This document shows positions 44,936 to 57,420 of a DNA stretch of 64,000 bases, piece by piece. This DNA is from Schistocerca nitens (taxonomy: Eukaryota; Arthropoda; Insecta; Orthoptera; Acrididae), in contig NC_064621.1 of assembly GCF_023898315.1 (NCBI RefSeq), positions 18,536,501 through 18,600,500 of the forward strand, written 5' to 3'. Both the position numbers and the translations under genes were made by a program. The notes under the pieces were generated by a model, which was not told the DNA's origin, made no database searches, and saw only the letters and a program-made list of their open reading frames with translations. Position 1 is the first letter of the stretch. Every line of letters starts with the position of its first letter.

Positions 44936-47900
44936 GATGACAAATATGAGTTAAACGAACAGTTTTCTAAAAATACTTAATGTTTCTGTCATCAATTGTA
45001 CAGACTTGAATCTTACATTATTTGCCCTGTAAAAAGGCAGATTTTGTAAATTATTCTGTATTTCTTTCACAAGTTGATATTTTGAATAGCTTTGTACGTT
45101 TTAAATAAAACTATATATGAAGACATTGAATTTTTACTAAGATTTAATTAAAGTTGAGATAATTGCTTCCTGCAGATTTTAGGGCGGCCGTTGTGCTGTA
45201 TATGACTATAATTGTTGAATTTTGGTATTTTTATGGGCCATATCTTAAGTTTTTTGGGGGCTCTTAACTGTATAAAATTAATGCAGACATTGTGGCTGTT
45301 GAAGTCACGAGTTGCTCATTTGTTATGTTACCAAAAAATTTTCCGAAAACAATATTTTAAGAAACTGAAGATAAGACCCAACGATCGACTGAATGGTGTT
45401 TTAATAAAATGTCGTTTGTGCCTCAAGGCAGATTTTCTTTCGTTTATATTTCACGAGAAGATTTAATGGGAAGTGTAATGACATTTCATTTAACATAAAA
45501 AGGTCTATTACGAATCTTTCACAAAAGCGGCACGTATACTTCTATCAAGTTAGTAACACTCATTGCAAAATTACTAAACGCCATCATATGTGAAAGCGGG
45601 TTCATCATTGAGCGATAGTTAAAAAAATCGTCAATTATGAATTATTCACGTAGAAAATTTCTATCACCTACCGCATTTCCTTATGGAAGCAGTAGAAGAT
45701 TCTGAAGAAAATATATACCGGTAGCTAATAATGTATTAATAATCAGGCCTGGATCCTGATGTATGGCTGTAGTAGGTTACGAAATAATTTCGACAACAGG
45801 AGCTTTAGTTTATCAGAAACCATATCATTTAACAACACGTGCGCAGCAAACAACTGAAACTTTAGAAAAGGGGTGTAGGCTGTACCGCATAAAGTACATT
45901 CCATCGTGTGATTGAGCAAAGCACCGTTTCTTGTGCATTGTGATACATGACATACTATTTACTGTGGGGTGCTGTGAATGAATGTAGTAATAATAGATCG
46001 TTTGACTCTTAAAACAGCTTTTCTTAATTTTTGTTGAGTTCATTCCATACCAAGAAGCCGTGAATCTAATAATCCATTTTGGATCACTGTAAAATATGGA
46101 ACATTCTTCATTCTTTCCAGTGAGCTTAACTAAGAATCAGCCGTAGATACTAGCAAGGGACAAACTGTCTTAGACCAACGTAGGAATCTGAGAAAATTAT
46201 CCTCAGCTTTTTCCAAAGAGCTATATATAAAATTTAAACAGAAATGCACTGCAACACGTTCCACACAATGGTGTGGTTCTATTTTCAGCTTGTGGCCTGC
46301 ATAAAGTATCACACTGCCAGAAGAATCAACTTGCCTTTCAGTTCATGAACAGCCTCATAGCGTTCTGTGAGATTACCCATAACGCTGTCCACAACGTACG
46401 CCGTACACAGCTCACTGGAAAGAATGAATGTGCCATATTTCACAGTGACCCAGAATGGATTATCAGATTCGGGGCTAATTGGTATGGAATGAACATCGGC
46501 TGGTCACTCAACAAACGTAAGGAAGAATGGGTCAGAAAAGAATAAAACCCGCGCTCCATGATCGAGTGTCAGATGTTAGCGTTTCTTATTTTTTGGAGTA
46601 GAGTATGTAAACGGAAACGTCTACGAACTATACTTCCATTTGATTCACTTGGGTTCCGTAACCCATAAAATTTGTTGGAGGTTGAAACCATGGTTGCAAG
46701 AGGGCTGTAAACTTTTAACCAAGATTAAAAACCTACAAGCAGTTTCAGCTTTGAAGCCATTGTCAAGATTTGCATCAACAGTAACACCAGTGTTGACACG
46801 TAATATGGCCGGTCTTGTTTAGGTCGTTTGTCAGTTCATTCACAGCACATTCGGTTAACCACGTTACGGACCGCCAGTGTAGACATTTCTTCTTGACGCT
46901 GATGTCCGCTATTAGAGGGGAGAGTGGGGCTGATCCAACAGAGAGAGCCTGGATAGACATCTTTCGGTTTTGTCGCTTACATCCTGGTCTGTTGTGCCTC
47001 TTTCCATCAACTGCATTAATTGATTGAGCGGGTAGCGCTAATACTGGAGTACATTTTGCTGTGTACTACCGTCCTTTTTGTCTTTTGGTCTTCTGTTATT
47101 TTTATTGGATCTGCACTTGTTACTTTTTTCTCATGTAGTGATTGCGTATTGATAGCGTCATACTGAGCTTCACCATTGTATATTTTCAATTATTTTAACT
47201 GCAGTTGTAGAGCCCACAGGGTTTTTCTTTTTTTTTTTCACTTAACGCGAAACGGATAGACCAACGGAATAATAGCTGTATGGCAGCGACGCACGCAATT
47301 GCTTATAATGCTAAACTCAAAAAATCTTAAAATTGCGTATTGTTAATGATGAAACTCCTAACGCAATGAATTTGAAAAAGACGAGTCGATTAGAGGGAGC
47401 TGGGCATACAATAAAAGGACGTTTTAAAATATGTAGAAGATGTAAATTCAGTAAGTTCTGCACTCAAAACGCTACAAACAGTTCAGCATCCTTCAAGAGA
47501 AAAGAAAACTAAACATAAAACACCATTTAGAATGAAATTTTGAGCAAGAGCTGACCTTAGATGAAGTTGTTAGGTGTAAAGTCTAAGGGATTCCAGCACT
47601 CAAAGTACGGGAAGTAGGTTTTGAATTCAGAGTAACAATCCTTACAGGCTTTGTAACAAAGAATGCTCGGCATGATAAGACGTTCTTGCTGCATCTGTGA
47701 AATATAACCCAACAGTTAGCATTGATACGAAGTACGAGTAACAAGAGATAATAGGATTACTGGTTTTAATCTAGAAGATTTTAAATATTTTGAGAACCAG
47801 GTGGTTTTTTTTTTCTAAATGTGACTTCATACCAAATCACACACGCGCCTGCAACATGGATAAACTGGAATCACAACTCTACAAGTGCTGAATACAGTTC

Positions 47901-48779
47901 CTGCCAAATACAAATTATAATCCATTTTTATTAGTCACAATTGACTTTTCTTTAATAACATTGCTCGTTTTAATACTTCGAAGCATATTTTAAGTAGATT
48001 TAATAACCCCTTTTACTGCTTTAACTTATGGGGAAGAAATTACTAACATTACTCTATGGTTATGCGACATGCAGGCAGATTTAACGACCCATTTTTCTCT
48101 AAATATATTTCCAGCGTGTATAGCAGGCCTGCGAATATTAATCGGAATAAACTGGAAAACATTGTGAACTATTCAAGAATACTACTGTTGATTGGTGAAG
48201 GTAAAATTTATAAATATAATTGTTTTCTAATATCGTTCCTCATTCTATTCCACGTGCGCTAGAGTGTCTGTCGATGTACAGATATGCCAAAATGAAAATG
48301 TGTTCAGTACAAAAATGTCGTCTACATCCATCTATATGCAAGTGCCATTTCGGAATGGGTCAAAAATCGAAAGAGGCCTTTAGTAGATACTTTTTTTTCA
48401 ATTTTGACAAGAAGTTTTACAGTTCTGTTGGACCAACGCTTTTAATCTTCCAGAAATTAAACTCATCGTCATAATCACAATTTTTAAAAGATGTGTACGA
48501 GATCTGTCAGACAGACCCATTGTGTGACACCAGGACCCTATGAAGTAGAACCCTGAAATTTCGACCTACCCATATCTCGTCTGGCTTGTTTGTACTACAT
48601 TATTTACACGATACTATGCTTACGATCTCATTTTATAGTATAATAGTGCCTCCCTTAACTAACGCATCATCACAGCAGCACAGATAGTTATTTACATGTT
48701 CCCTCTATCATTTGAATGATTCTTTTATGTAAACGACGTGTAACGAGTCGGTTTACAGAATAGGTATGCACATGTGAAG
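44936..48779. other. unassigned AT-rich sequence
   Basis: 3.8 kb with no recognised gene. Short frames (for example 45,212-45,466 and 46,273-46,545, plus strand) have no domain and no repeat match. A weak hammerhead-like relic is noted at 46,741-46,767. Confidence 0.45.
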
Positions 48780-49529
48780 CCGTGTCACACTCGAGCTGCG
48801 GCAATGTTCTTCGTGTAGTACTAGGGACCCGGTCGACGCAACACGGCGTGGCGAGTGCGCGGCGTGAAGCATACTACTCCAGGGGCCCAGCCGCAAGGCC
48901 CACGTGCCCCGTTGCGTCATGTGTAAACACGCCGGCTACGCCTGCCACACAGCGCTTCGCCCCTCCAACTCGTCAGCAACAAACAGAATCGCTGCGTGTA
49001 CTTCGCCGGTTATAGAGGAAAAACATTTGCTTCTGAAGAATTTTTTCTGACTTTACTTGAAATACTGTATATATAGACCATAGTACGGACAACGGTGACA
49101 GCCTCTTTCGTGTGGTGAGTACACAACCATCTTTTTAGAATAATATTCCCGGAAAATTGAACTGCCATTCCTCGCTGAGCTTTCCGTGAAGCTTCCGTCC
49201 CCCGTGTCGTCGGGGAAACGAACCCTGCCAATAACGACACGGCAAACCTACAGAACGCTCTGTTAAGGAAGATTTATCCCTGAGCTGTAATCTCGCATTG
49301 TGCTCTGCTGCCCAGGTGTAACGCCGAGCACGTGCGTTGTGGAACAAGACTCAATGGGCGCATCTATTGAAACAAATGTCAAGATACTGCTATATAAGTA
49401 CGTTGCAAATGGTAGGCTACCTCACCATTGCAACTGGAGCGCAGTTAGCGTTAGTGAACCGCGGACTTTTGCGATAACGTGCAGGCAGAAGGTAGTTCCG
49501 TAAAGCGACGAGCGACAGCAGTGGATACG
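48780..49529. other. moderately GC-rich sequence next to a CpG-rich block
   Basis: Raised CpG (especially 48,780-49,010 and 49,180-49,360) with no recognised repeat or gene. It is probably the shoulder of the island to the right. Confidence 0.4.
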
Positions 49530-50260
49530 CTGCTGAGAGCGGCCGAGTCGGACGTCGGGTGCACCGGCCGGCCGGGTGACGTCAGATCGACCGGCGTGTC
49601 GTGTGGCGGCGGCGCGCTTTGCCAAGGTGCCCGACTCACCTGTCACGCTGAGCAGAGACATTGCGGCGGCGTAGGCGGTAATCCTGCAGCCGTTGCCCCT
49701 GCCGCTGCCGCTGCACTCACTGCACTGCACGGACGCCCGGCCGCGGCAGCGGGCGCGCGACTACTGACTGGTGCGCGCCGCTGCGTCTGCTGCACCGGCC
49801 GCCGCTGCCCGTCGCCGCCATCGCGCTCGTGACGTCACGGGGCATGTGTCTGCGTGTGCGCCCTCGCCCCCCTCCCGCGCCCCCCTATTGATTACTCGCC
49901 GCTGCCCCCGCCGTTCCGCTCGTCCCCCTCCTCGCGCAGAATCCATTCCAACACACTTTTTGTGCGTCGTCCGGCGCTGTTTGTGATCAATAAATGCCGT
50001 ATTAGCATGCGCGGCGGCCAGGGCACCCGGCGGCCGCTAGGGGCGCTGGCCGCGGGGCTGCACCAGAGACATCTAGCGGGGCGCCGATGAGACCGCAGAA
50101 CCCAGCTGTCTGGGCCGGACGCTCCAGTCGGACGGCGGACGTCGTGAGCTGCCGTCTGACGTGCGGCGGGGTCGTCGGTCGGTGACCGTGACCGTGACCG
50201 ACGAGAGGGGTGGGCAGCGGGGTTCTTATACGCGGATCAGAAAAAGAGTGACTGGAACTG
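49530..50260. promoter_or_regulatory. CpG island-like region with two CRE palindromes
   Basis: About 730 bp of strongly GC- and CpG-rich DNA unlike the rest of the window, with TGACGTCA at 49577-49584 and 49830-49837, and three tandem GTGACC units at 50182-50199. No repeat family is recognised. Frames on all strands are open only because of composition. CREB/ATF-type palindromes in a CpG-rich block suggest the promoter or first exon of a host gene lying partly outside or with introns, orientation unknown. Confidence 0.55.
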
Positions 50261-50340
50261 AAGGGGGCGATGTCTTTCACACATGGTCTGGGATGCGATT
50301 TGATATGACAGCAAGAGCACTCTCGTGGTTGTCCCACGCA

Positions 50341-52352
50341 CCCTGATTGCAAATTCACACGTCCGTCTGGACAAGAAACAACACAGAAGATGTTACCAAT
50401 TTGTTAATAATACGGTCGCCAGCCTAATTAGGCATTAACTTTCTTCCCTGTACAAGTTGATGTACGTTCGAGCATAACAACACGTAATAACACTGCATAA
50501 TATGGTAAATTTTAGAACCAGAAAATCTACTGAACTGATAATTTCACTTTCTGTACCAATATGGATAAACCATAAATACATAACATTACACTATAATGTT
50601 TACTACAAAACTTCGTACTGTCCATTGATCTGATTAATATCGGGCATAGGTTATCCTAGAAATAGCACTTTCAAAACACACACACAATGTCAATTTTGAT
50701 AAATGTAAAACACTGATAAATTTTGGGTTTTATATTGGCTTTAACTTTACTGGTCTAATCAGTTTAGAACACTTCAGAATTCAAATGAATAAAAAAGGGG
50801 GGGCCCTGAAACTTATGATCACTGTATTGAAACTATTGAAAGCATTAAGCACTCAAGATTTCCAATATATGAATTACTACTCTTTTTAGCTTATTTCCTG
50901 CTCATTTAATTACCATTATATCTGCCTCAAAATAATTAAACTTCATTACTAAACCAATTTCAAAATTATCTTCCCACTTTGTCAGACCTTTGTTATTTAC
51001 CTATAGACTCATTAACAAAACAGTTCTTTAAACATCATCCTAACGTAGCTAGGTCTGCAGGTAATTATTATTAACACAAACTTTAATTTTTCATCTCGGG
51101 ACACTCGGATTGCACAACATTTGGAAAGTTGTGAGGATAATTAAATGATAGGACAGTTCTGGTAAAATTTAAGTTGTTATTGAACAGTATGAAACAAAAG
51201 TAAACACTGGTCCACACGAATACAGTACTAGACGTTTCAACCTGTTCGTATCGATGTGGCGGTCGGCAGGCAGCGAGATGGCGAGGCACAGGGCACACAT
51301 ACAATCACAGCAATGGCTCTTGATGTATCGGCACTTTGCTTCTTCTTAGCGTCGCAATTCTTTCCCATTTAGTGCCTATGGAATTTTGCCATGCTGTATA
51401 GGCGTCGGGACGGCACATCCGAGGCTCAATGAAACTACGTCTTCCAGGAGAGCCTCCTCGATCCAGAACGTGTGTCTCAGACCAATGCCCAACTCCGACT
51501 ACTACTACTGCTGAGCCCGTTATGCCGTGCAGCGCCCGTTTGCATTTTCCCGCGCTCGCCTGCCATCCACCTTTTACCGCTCCCTTGCAGACAGGGTATT
51601 CACCAGAGGTTTTGCATTCTACATATTCTAATACATTGCCTACGTATGGACCAGACGCACAATTACAATTTTAACATCTTAAAATAGTTTCAACGTTTCT
51701 TACATTTCAATTCTGTTATAATATTGCTTGAAATTTGACAAACATTAATATTCACATCGAAATTTGTTTACAGTTTTCTTAACACAATGACATAAAACCA
51801 AAAGGAAATGAAATCAGAACATCGATTACACTAATTTATCAAAAAATCAGATGGAAAAATTATTATATGTACAATAGTTCAGCGTTGTTGTTGTTACAAT
51901 CCCACTTCAGGTCTTTCCGAACTGTTACTCGTGGGCATTTTACGTTTGTTACAGCTTTAGGGGATTTATTGCCAATAGCGTAATCGAACATTAATGGACT
52001 TTCCCGATAATTTAATACATGACATTTACGTTGAGAGTCCCTGCACCAATGACCGGTCCTCTGCAGATCTTCCTGCTATCCATTATCCATTACAGCCGTC
52101 TGTTGTTGCAACCTTTCTACAGACAACAGTATCATCTGTGAACGAGCTAAGGGAGCTTCCGACATTATACACGTCGCATATATATAGAGGTGTGAGGTCA
52201 GAGGGGTGTTCTGAACACAATTTCGACACAAAGCAGCTCAATAGGCTGTGGAGTGGAAGGGGTAGGCTAGCAATAGAACAGTGCATCACCATTGACTAGA
52301 CACTCATTTATTGAACACATAAGTCAGGTATTACCCAAAAGGAACAATCAGT
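50341..52352. other. unassigned AT-rich sequence
   Basis: 2.0 kb with no recognised gene or repeat. Frames near 51,430-51,690 overlap and lack domains. A TATATATAGAGG motif occurs at 52,177-52,188. Confidence 0.45.
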
Positions 52353-52576
52353 ACAAATTACAAGCCGGCCGAAGTGGCCGTGTGGTTAAAGGCGCTGCAG
52401 TCTGGAACCGCAAGACCGCTACGGTCGCAGGTTCGAATCCTGCCTCGGGCATGGATGTTTGTGATGTCCTTAGGTTAGTTAGGTTTAACTAGTTCTAAGT
52501 TCTAGGGGACTACTGACCTCAGCAGTTGAGTCCCATAGTGCTCAGAGCCATTCGAACCATTTTGAACAAATTACAA
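52353..52576 (+). mobile_element. SINE-A copy 12 (variant head)
   Basis: SINE-A at 52364-52565 with an exact 11-bp duplication ACAAATTACAA (52353-52363 and 52566-52576). The head differs from other copies (GTGTGGTTAAAGGCGCTGCAG), suggesting a subfamily. Confidence 0.95.
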
Positions 52577-52819
52577 AATAATATTCTTTTCCTTTAAGTC
52601 ACTCAAACATTAAAACAGGCAAATAGCAATCATTTAACTGAAATAGTCTTAAGAAAGCAAGACTAGAAAATTTGAATGATGAGTTAATATTTAAATAGGC
52701 TCTGACCGAGCACATATTTTAAAACGAAATACTTCCTTTAAGGAACCAGCGATCAAAATTAATTACATAATCCTCAACAACCATATTACATCCAAGACAT
52801 TTAAGATTAAACAGTAATA

Positions 52820-53425
52820 TACTGGGTGATCAAAAAGTCAGTATAAATTTGAAAACTGAATAAATCACGGAATAATGTAGATAGGGAGGTACAAATTGAC
52901 ACACATGCTTGTAATGTCATGGGGTTTTATTAAAACAAAAAAAAATACAAACGTCCAAAAAAGTCCGACAGATGGCGCTTCATCTGATTAGAGTAGCAAT
53001 AATTAGCATAACAAAGTAAGACAACGCAAAGATGATGTTTTTTACAGGAAATTCTCAACCATCATTCCTCAACAATAGCTGTAGTCAAGGAATAATGTTG
53101 TGAACAGCACTGTAAAGCATGTCCGGAGTTATGGTGAGGCATTGGCGTCGGATGTTGTCTTTCAGCATCCCTAGAGATGTCGGTCGATCACGATACACTT
53201 GCGACTTCAGGTAACCCCAATGCCAATAATCGCACGGACTGTGGTCTGGGAACCTGGGAGGCCAAACATGAAGATCTTACACGTGTCTAGCCAATCTTTG
53301 TCTTTTTTTTGGTTGTAACAAAACCCCATGTCATTCCAAGCATGTGCGTCAATTTAACTCTATCTACATTATTCAGTGGTTTATTAAGTTTTCAAATTCA
53401 TACTGACTTTTTGATCACCCGGTAT
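52820..53425 (-). mobile_element. mariner deletion derivative with long terminal inverted repeats
   Basis: CTGGGTGATCAAAAAGTCAG at 52822 and its complement ending at about 53,423 begin inverted repeats extending roughly 110 bp (AAATTGACACACATGCTTG and CATGGGGTTTTATT are mirrored at the other end). The 0.6-kb element retains only the transposase C-terminus on the minus strand: WPPRFPDHSPCDYWHWGYLK (third catalytic D) and RRQCLTITPDMLYSAVHN. TA is present at both borders. Confidence 0.87.
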
Positions 53426-54600
53426 AACATCAGAGAGCTGCAGTCCCAAGTTCTAAGCAACACGTTTCAGATGGACTGCACTGCAACAGTACAATACAAG
53501 TCCCTCAGAGCATCTCCCCACACAGGAAGTTATTGCCGCAATCTACAAAATATCAACATCATTCCATGTACAGACCTAAAACAAACTAAAAGCTCTCTTA
53601 AGTTTGGTACAGTTAATTCCCTTTAAACATAACACACATCACAAGTCTAGCTCTAGGACGGCACCGACACCCCGCAATTTAGCACTCGAAAAACTACAGA
53701 GATGCACTCATCACGTATCCTTACAAAATCCAAGAACAGAGAGCCGACTCCCCAATAGCGAAACATTTAACCACGCGCAGCGTGCGGGTTTGCGGGATGC
53801 TGATCTTGCCCTTAACCTCAGCACCAGTTCAAATACCAGTCAGCCTACAATCTTGAACCACCATACACATCCCTTCAGTTACTGCAGAGAAAGCCAATGT
53901 GATAGGCAAACAAACCAGCATATGATAAAAGCTTAAGGAATTTCCTTACTAGACAACCCTTATGAATAGTAGCCGCAATTTTTTTTAAACGTGAGCACAC
54001 CCACAATCAAAAGACAAATAGCGCCCATCATAAGGACAGTAGCACATAAGCAAGTAGCAATGGTAACTTCTGCGCGTCATTTAACACCAGAGACCAGTCT
54101 TTACAACATAACCATCAATACAATAACAAATTACGCGTGTACTCCCCCACGATTTCGATTCGCAAAGCCATAGACAAAACGTGGAAAACGTATCACTTAG
54201 ACCAACATAATGGTGCTCCCTCAGGTACCCCAAATAAATGACGTACGGAAAAGAGCGTAGACACAATCTCTTACCAATTATCTTCTCCGAAAGCAGCCAC
54301 CGCAACTCTCGGGAGCCACTGGAACATCCAATGCAAAAATCGTTACTCCTTCACATAAATTACAGGACGCCCGCTTCCCGCTGCTTGCTACGGCGCCTTC
54401 CGTTCAGAGCCAACTCGTATATCTCCGTGCGATAGGTCCGGTTCCACGCTCGCTGCGTCAACCCGACAACCGTCTTCCACCACGTCCCGGAGCACACCGC
54501 CCACAGGACCTCGCCTCGGTCCCAGAGGGCGCTGCTTACCGCCCTGACCGTGGCAGGAAAGAAACCACCAGAGTGGCACTATCGATATGAGCCGCCACGG
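53426..54600. other. unassigned sequence
   Basis: No gene recognised. CA-rich sequence (53,440-54,200) passes into a GC-rich stretch (54,370-54,590). It may be a non-coding retroelement, but no LTR or motif was found. Confidence 0.4.
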
Positions 54601-54869
54601 ATATATATATATATATACTGACTCATCATCGCCCAGGCCAAATTAGTAAGGATAAAAACTTGAAGTATGTGTCGCTGCTATACTGCAGGCGTCGTTTAAG
54701 AAAGGACTTTTTGAAATTCCAGCCCTAAGCGGATGAAATAGGGGATAAAAGGTTGTTATGAAAATATGCCGCTATTAAGCCAATTTTGAAGGACCTACGG
54801 AAACCGGTATTTGGTATGTTGGTCAGAAATACGCGTGTTAGCATTTCTCTGACAGTGGCACCATCCAGA

Positions 54870-55105
54870 TGCGGTGTGGAGTGCTCTCGAGGCCAGCTAA
54901 CCGCTCACCCGCCCATTGTCGGCTTTCCAGTCCTCGCAGCCACTACTTCTCATTGAAATGGCTCCCCAGTTCTCGTCGCGGGGCTGACTGGACTCCGTTC
55001 CAGTCGGTCCGCCAGAGAAAAATCGCTGTCAGAACCAGGAATTAAACAAGGGACCTCCAGGTAACTGTCACACACGCTAACCGCTCAGCTAAGATGACGG
55101 ACTTT
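54870..55105 (-). mobile_element. SINE-B copy 2
   Basis: From 55,105 leftwards: a tRNA-like head (TAGCTGAGCGGTTAGCGTG, box-B-like TGTTTAATTCC), then GGACCGACTGGAACGGAGTC and TCAATGAGAAGTAGTGGC. These match the SINE-B copy at 5075-5356 in order. Limits are approximate. Confidence 0.72.
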
Positions 55106-55341
55106 CCGGATATTTTAGAGTACAGAATACGACTGTTGGCCTTCATCTAAGGTTTGTGTAAAGAGCGAAGTGTGTTCCGCCCCACAGTACTCTCTAAATC
55201 CCAACATTTTAGGGGCAGAATCAGCTTTTCTCTTTCTGGGATACTCGCTGTATTCGAATTTGGATCGTGCTCAAAGAACCTTTAGCTGAAACTTTCAGCC
55301 TCCTGGTCATTGCATTCACGCTTCCACTCATCTGCCCATTT

Positions 55342-56040
55342 TACACTATCTGATGAAAAGTATTTGGACAGCTATTGGTGAATATTAGTACGGCGTGTGT
55401 CCATCATTCGCCTTTGTGAATGCTTGAACTCTGCTAGGGATAGTTTCAATGCTTTCAATGTGGTTTCTGTCACTTGTGGAGTAATGGCGCCCTATTCTTC
55501 CACAGTGGCTGTAAGCAGAAAAGGTAGTGGTGCCTGGCCCTGGCTCTGGAGCGAATTAGACGCTTCTATTCGTCCCTAAGTTGTTTCACTCGGTTCAGGT
55601 AGGGCAGTTCATTTCACGAATGTTATTGTCGAAAACCATTGTCTCGCGGATTTTGGTTTATGAGAGGGTGCATTGTCATGCTGATATAGGCATCGTCTCC
55701 GCATTTACTATACTCAGTGACAATGTTGTAAACTGTGTCCAAATCATTCCGTGTTTAGGGCTTTCCTTAGTACAACAAGGGGACCACACCCTAACCACAA
55801 TGAACACACGTCGTACCGTAATAGAGGCTGCTCCTGTACTTCACTGCTGGCACTAAAAATGATGGCAGATCCATACACCCTACCATAGGGTGAGTCTTCA
55901 GATCAGATCACTGTCCTGTAGCGTAGCTCTTCAGTCCACCTGAAATGTCGCTCGCCGTCGGCACAGACGCGATGTCTCGTCTTGGTTTGCTCCGAGTGCT
56001 CTTTCACGGTCCCACTTCACAGTCACATCACCGGCCGGCC
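55342..56040 (-). mobile_element. Tc1-like element, reversed member of a pair
   Basis: The outer end is a Tc1 terminus, ACACTATCTGATGAAAAG (55343-55360) followed by TATTTGGACA. On the minus strand the C-terminus reads IESIETIPSRVQAFTKAND. Upstream, conserved blocks persist to TTCACAGTCACATCACCGG near 56,030, the DNA-binding region. It is heavily broken by stops and lacks its 5' end. Confidence 0.8.
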
Positions 56041-56402
56041 ATGACCAAACCAAAAATCTGTTATGCTATAGGAAAAGCTGGTGCTGGCAGGCTACTAACA
56101 AAAGATTCTTCTTTGAAAACAAGCCTACGAAACTTGGAAAGCACGTCCTTTCGATGCTGCACGATGCTCTTCGTAACGACAGCGGTTACGTATAATCGCT
56201 GCGAGGTTGTCTCAGAGTATTACGTGTATAGCGATCAAAGGCTACACACGTAGCGCAGAGGTCCAATTTCTCAAGGACACACTACATCACTTCACGAGAT
56301 AACCAAGTGATAGTACAGATTTGAATGGTACAGATTTTCACAATAGGACTGTAATGCTCAATTTGGGGAAAGCTGTGAAGAAAACGCAACACTTCTATAA
56401 CT

Positions 56403-57416
56403 ACACTATGTGACACCCCCAAAAACATACGTGTTTCATATTAGGTGCATTATACTGCCACCTACCGCCATGTACTCCATATCAGCGACCTCACTAGTCA
56501 TTAGACATCATGAGAGAGCAGAATGGGGCGCTCCGCCGAACTCACGGACTTCGAACGTGGTCGGGTGATTGGGTGTCACTTGTGCCATACGTTTGTACGC
56601 GAGATTTCCATACTCCTAAATATCCCTACCTCCACTGTTTCCGATGTGATAGTGAAGTGGAAACGTGAAAGGACACGTACAGCACAAAAGCATACACGCC
56701 GACCTGGTCTGTTGACTGACAGAGACCGCTGACAGTTCAACAGGGCAATAACGTGTAATAGGCAGACATCTATACAGACCATCACACAGGAATTCCAAAC
56801 TGCATCAGGATCCTCTGCAAGTACTATGAGAGTTAGGCAGGAGTTGAGGAAACTCATTTCAAGATCGAGCGACTGCTCATAAGCCACACATCACGCCGGT
56901 AAATGGCAAACGACGCCTCGCTTAGTATAAGGAGAGTAAACATTGGATGATTGAACCGTGGAAAGTGTGGAGTGGCGAATTACGGGACACGATGTGGTCA
57001 TACGATGGCAGGGTGTGGGTGTGGTGAATGTCCGGTGAACGTCATCTGCCTGTGTGTGTAGTGGCAACAGTAAAATTCTGTTCATAATGCACAGCCTGTG
57101 CAAAGTGGTTACACGACAATAAGATCCCTGTAATGGACTGGTCAACACAGAGTCCTGACCTGAATCCTATAAAACACCTTTTGGCTGTCTTGGAACCCGA
57201 CTCGTGCCAGGCCTCACCGACCGACGTCGATACCTCTCCTCAGTGCAGCACTCTGTGAAGAATGGGCTCCCATTCCTCAAGAAGCGTTCCAGCACCTGAT
57301 TGAACGTATGCCTGCAAGAATGTCGTCAAGGCTAAGGGTGGGCCAACACCATATTGAATTTCAGCATTACCGCTGGAGGACGCCAGGTGTTCGGATAATT
57401 TTGATCACATATTGTA
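56403..57416 (+). mobile_element. Tc1-like element, forward member of a pair
   Basis: The 5' end (ACACTATGTGACACCCC, 56403) and 3' end (GTTCGGATAATTTTGATCAC to 57416) are Tc1 termini. The transposase starts at 56,523 with MGRSAELTDFERGRVIG and NIPTSTVSDVIVKWKRE (helix-turn-helix), stops at 56,730, and continues in fragments with MDWSTQSPDLNPIKHLL (third catalytic D, 57,138-57,185). The central catalytic region is deleted around 57,070. Same family as the reversed copy at 55.3 kb. Confidence 0.87.
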
Positions 57417-57420
57417 TGTA

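Noticed and set aside
49422..50358. Several long overlapping frames in the CpG-rich block
   Set aside because: They are open on many frames of both strands at once because stop codons are rare in GC-rich DNA; no domain or codon bias supports any.
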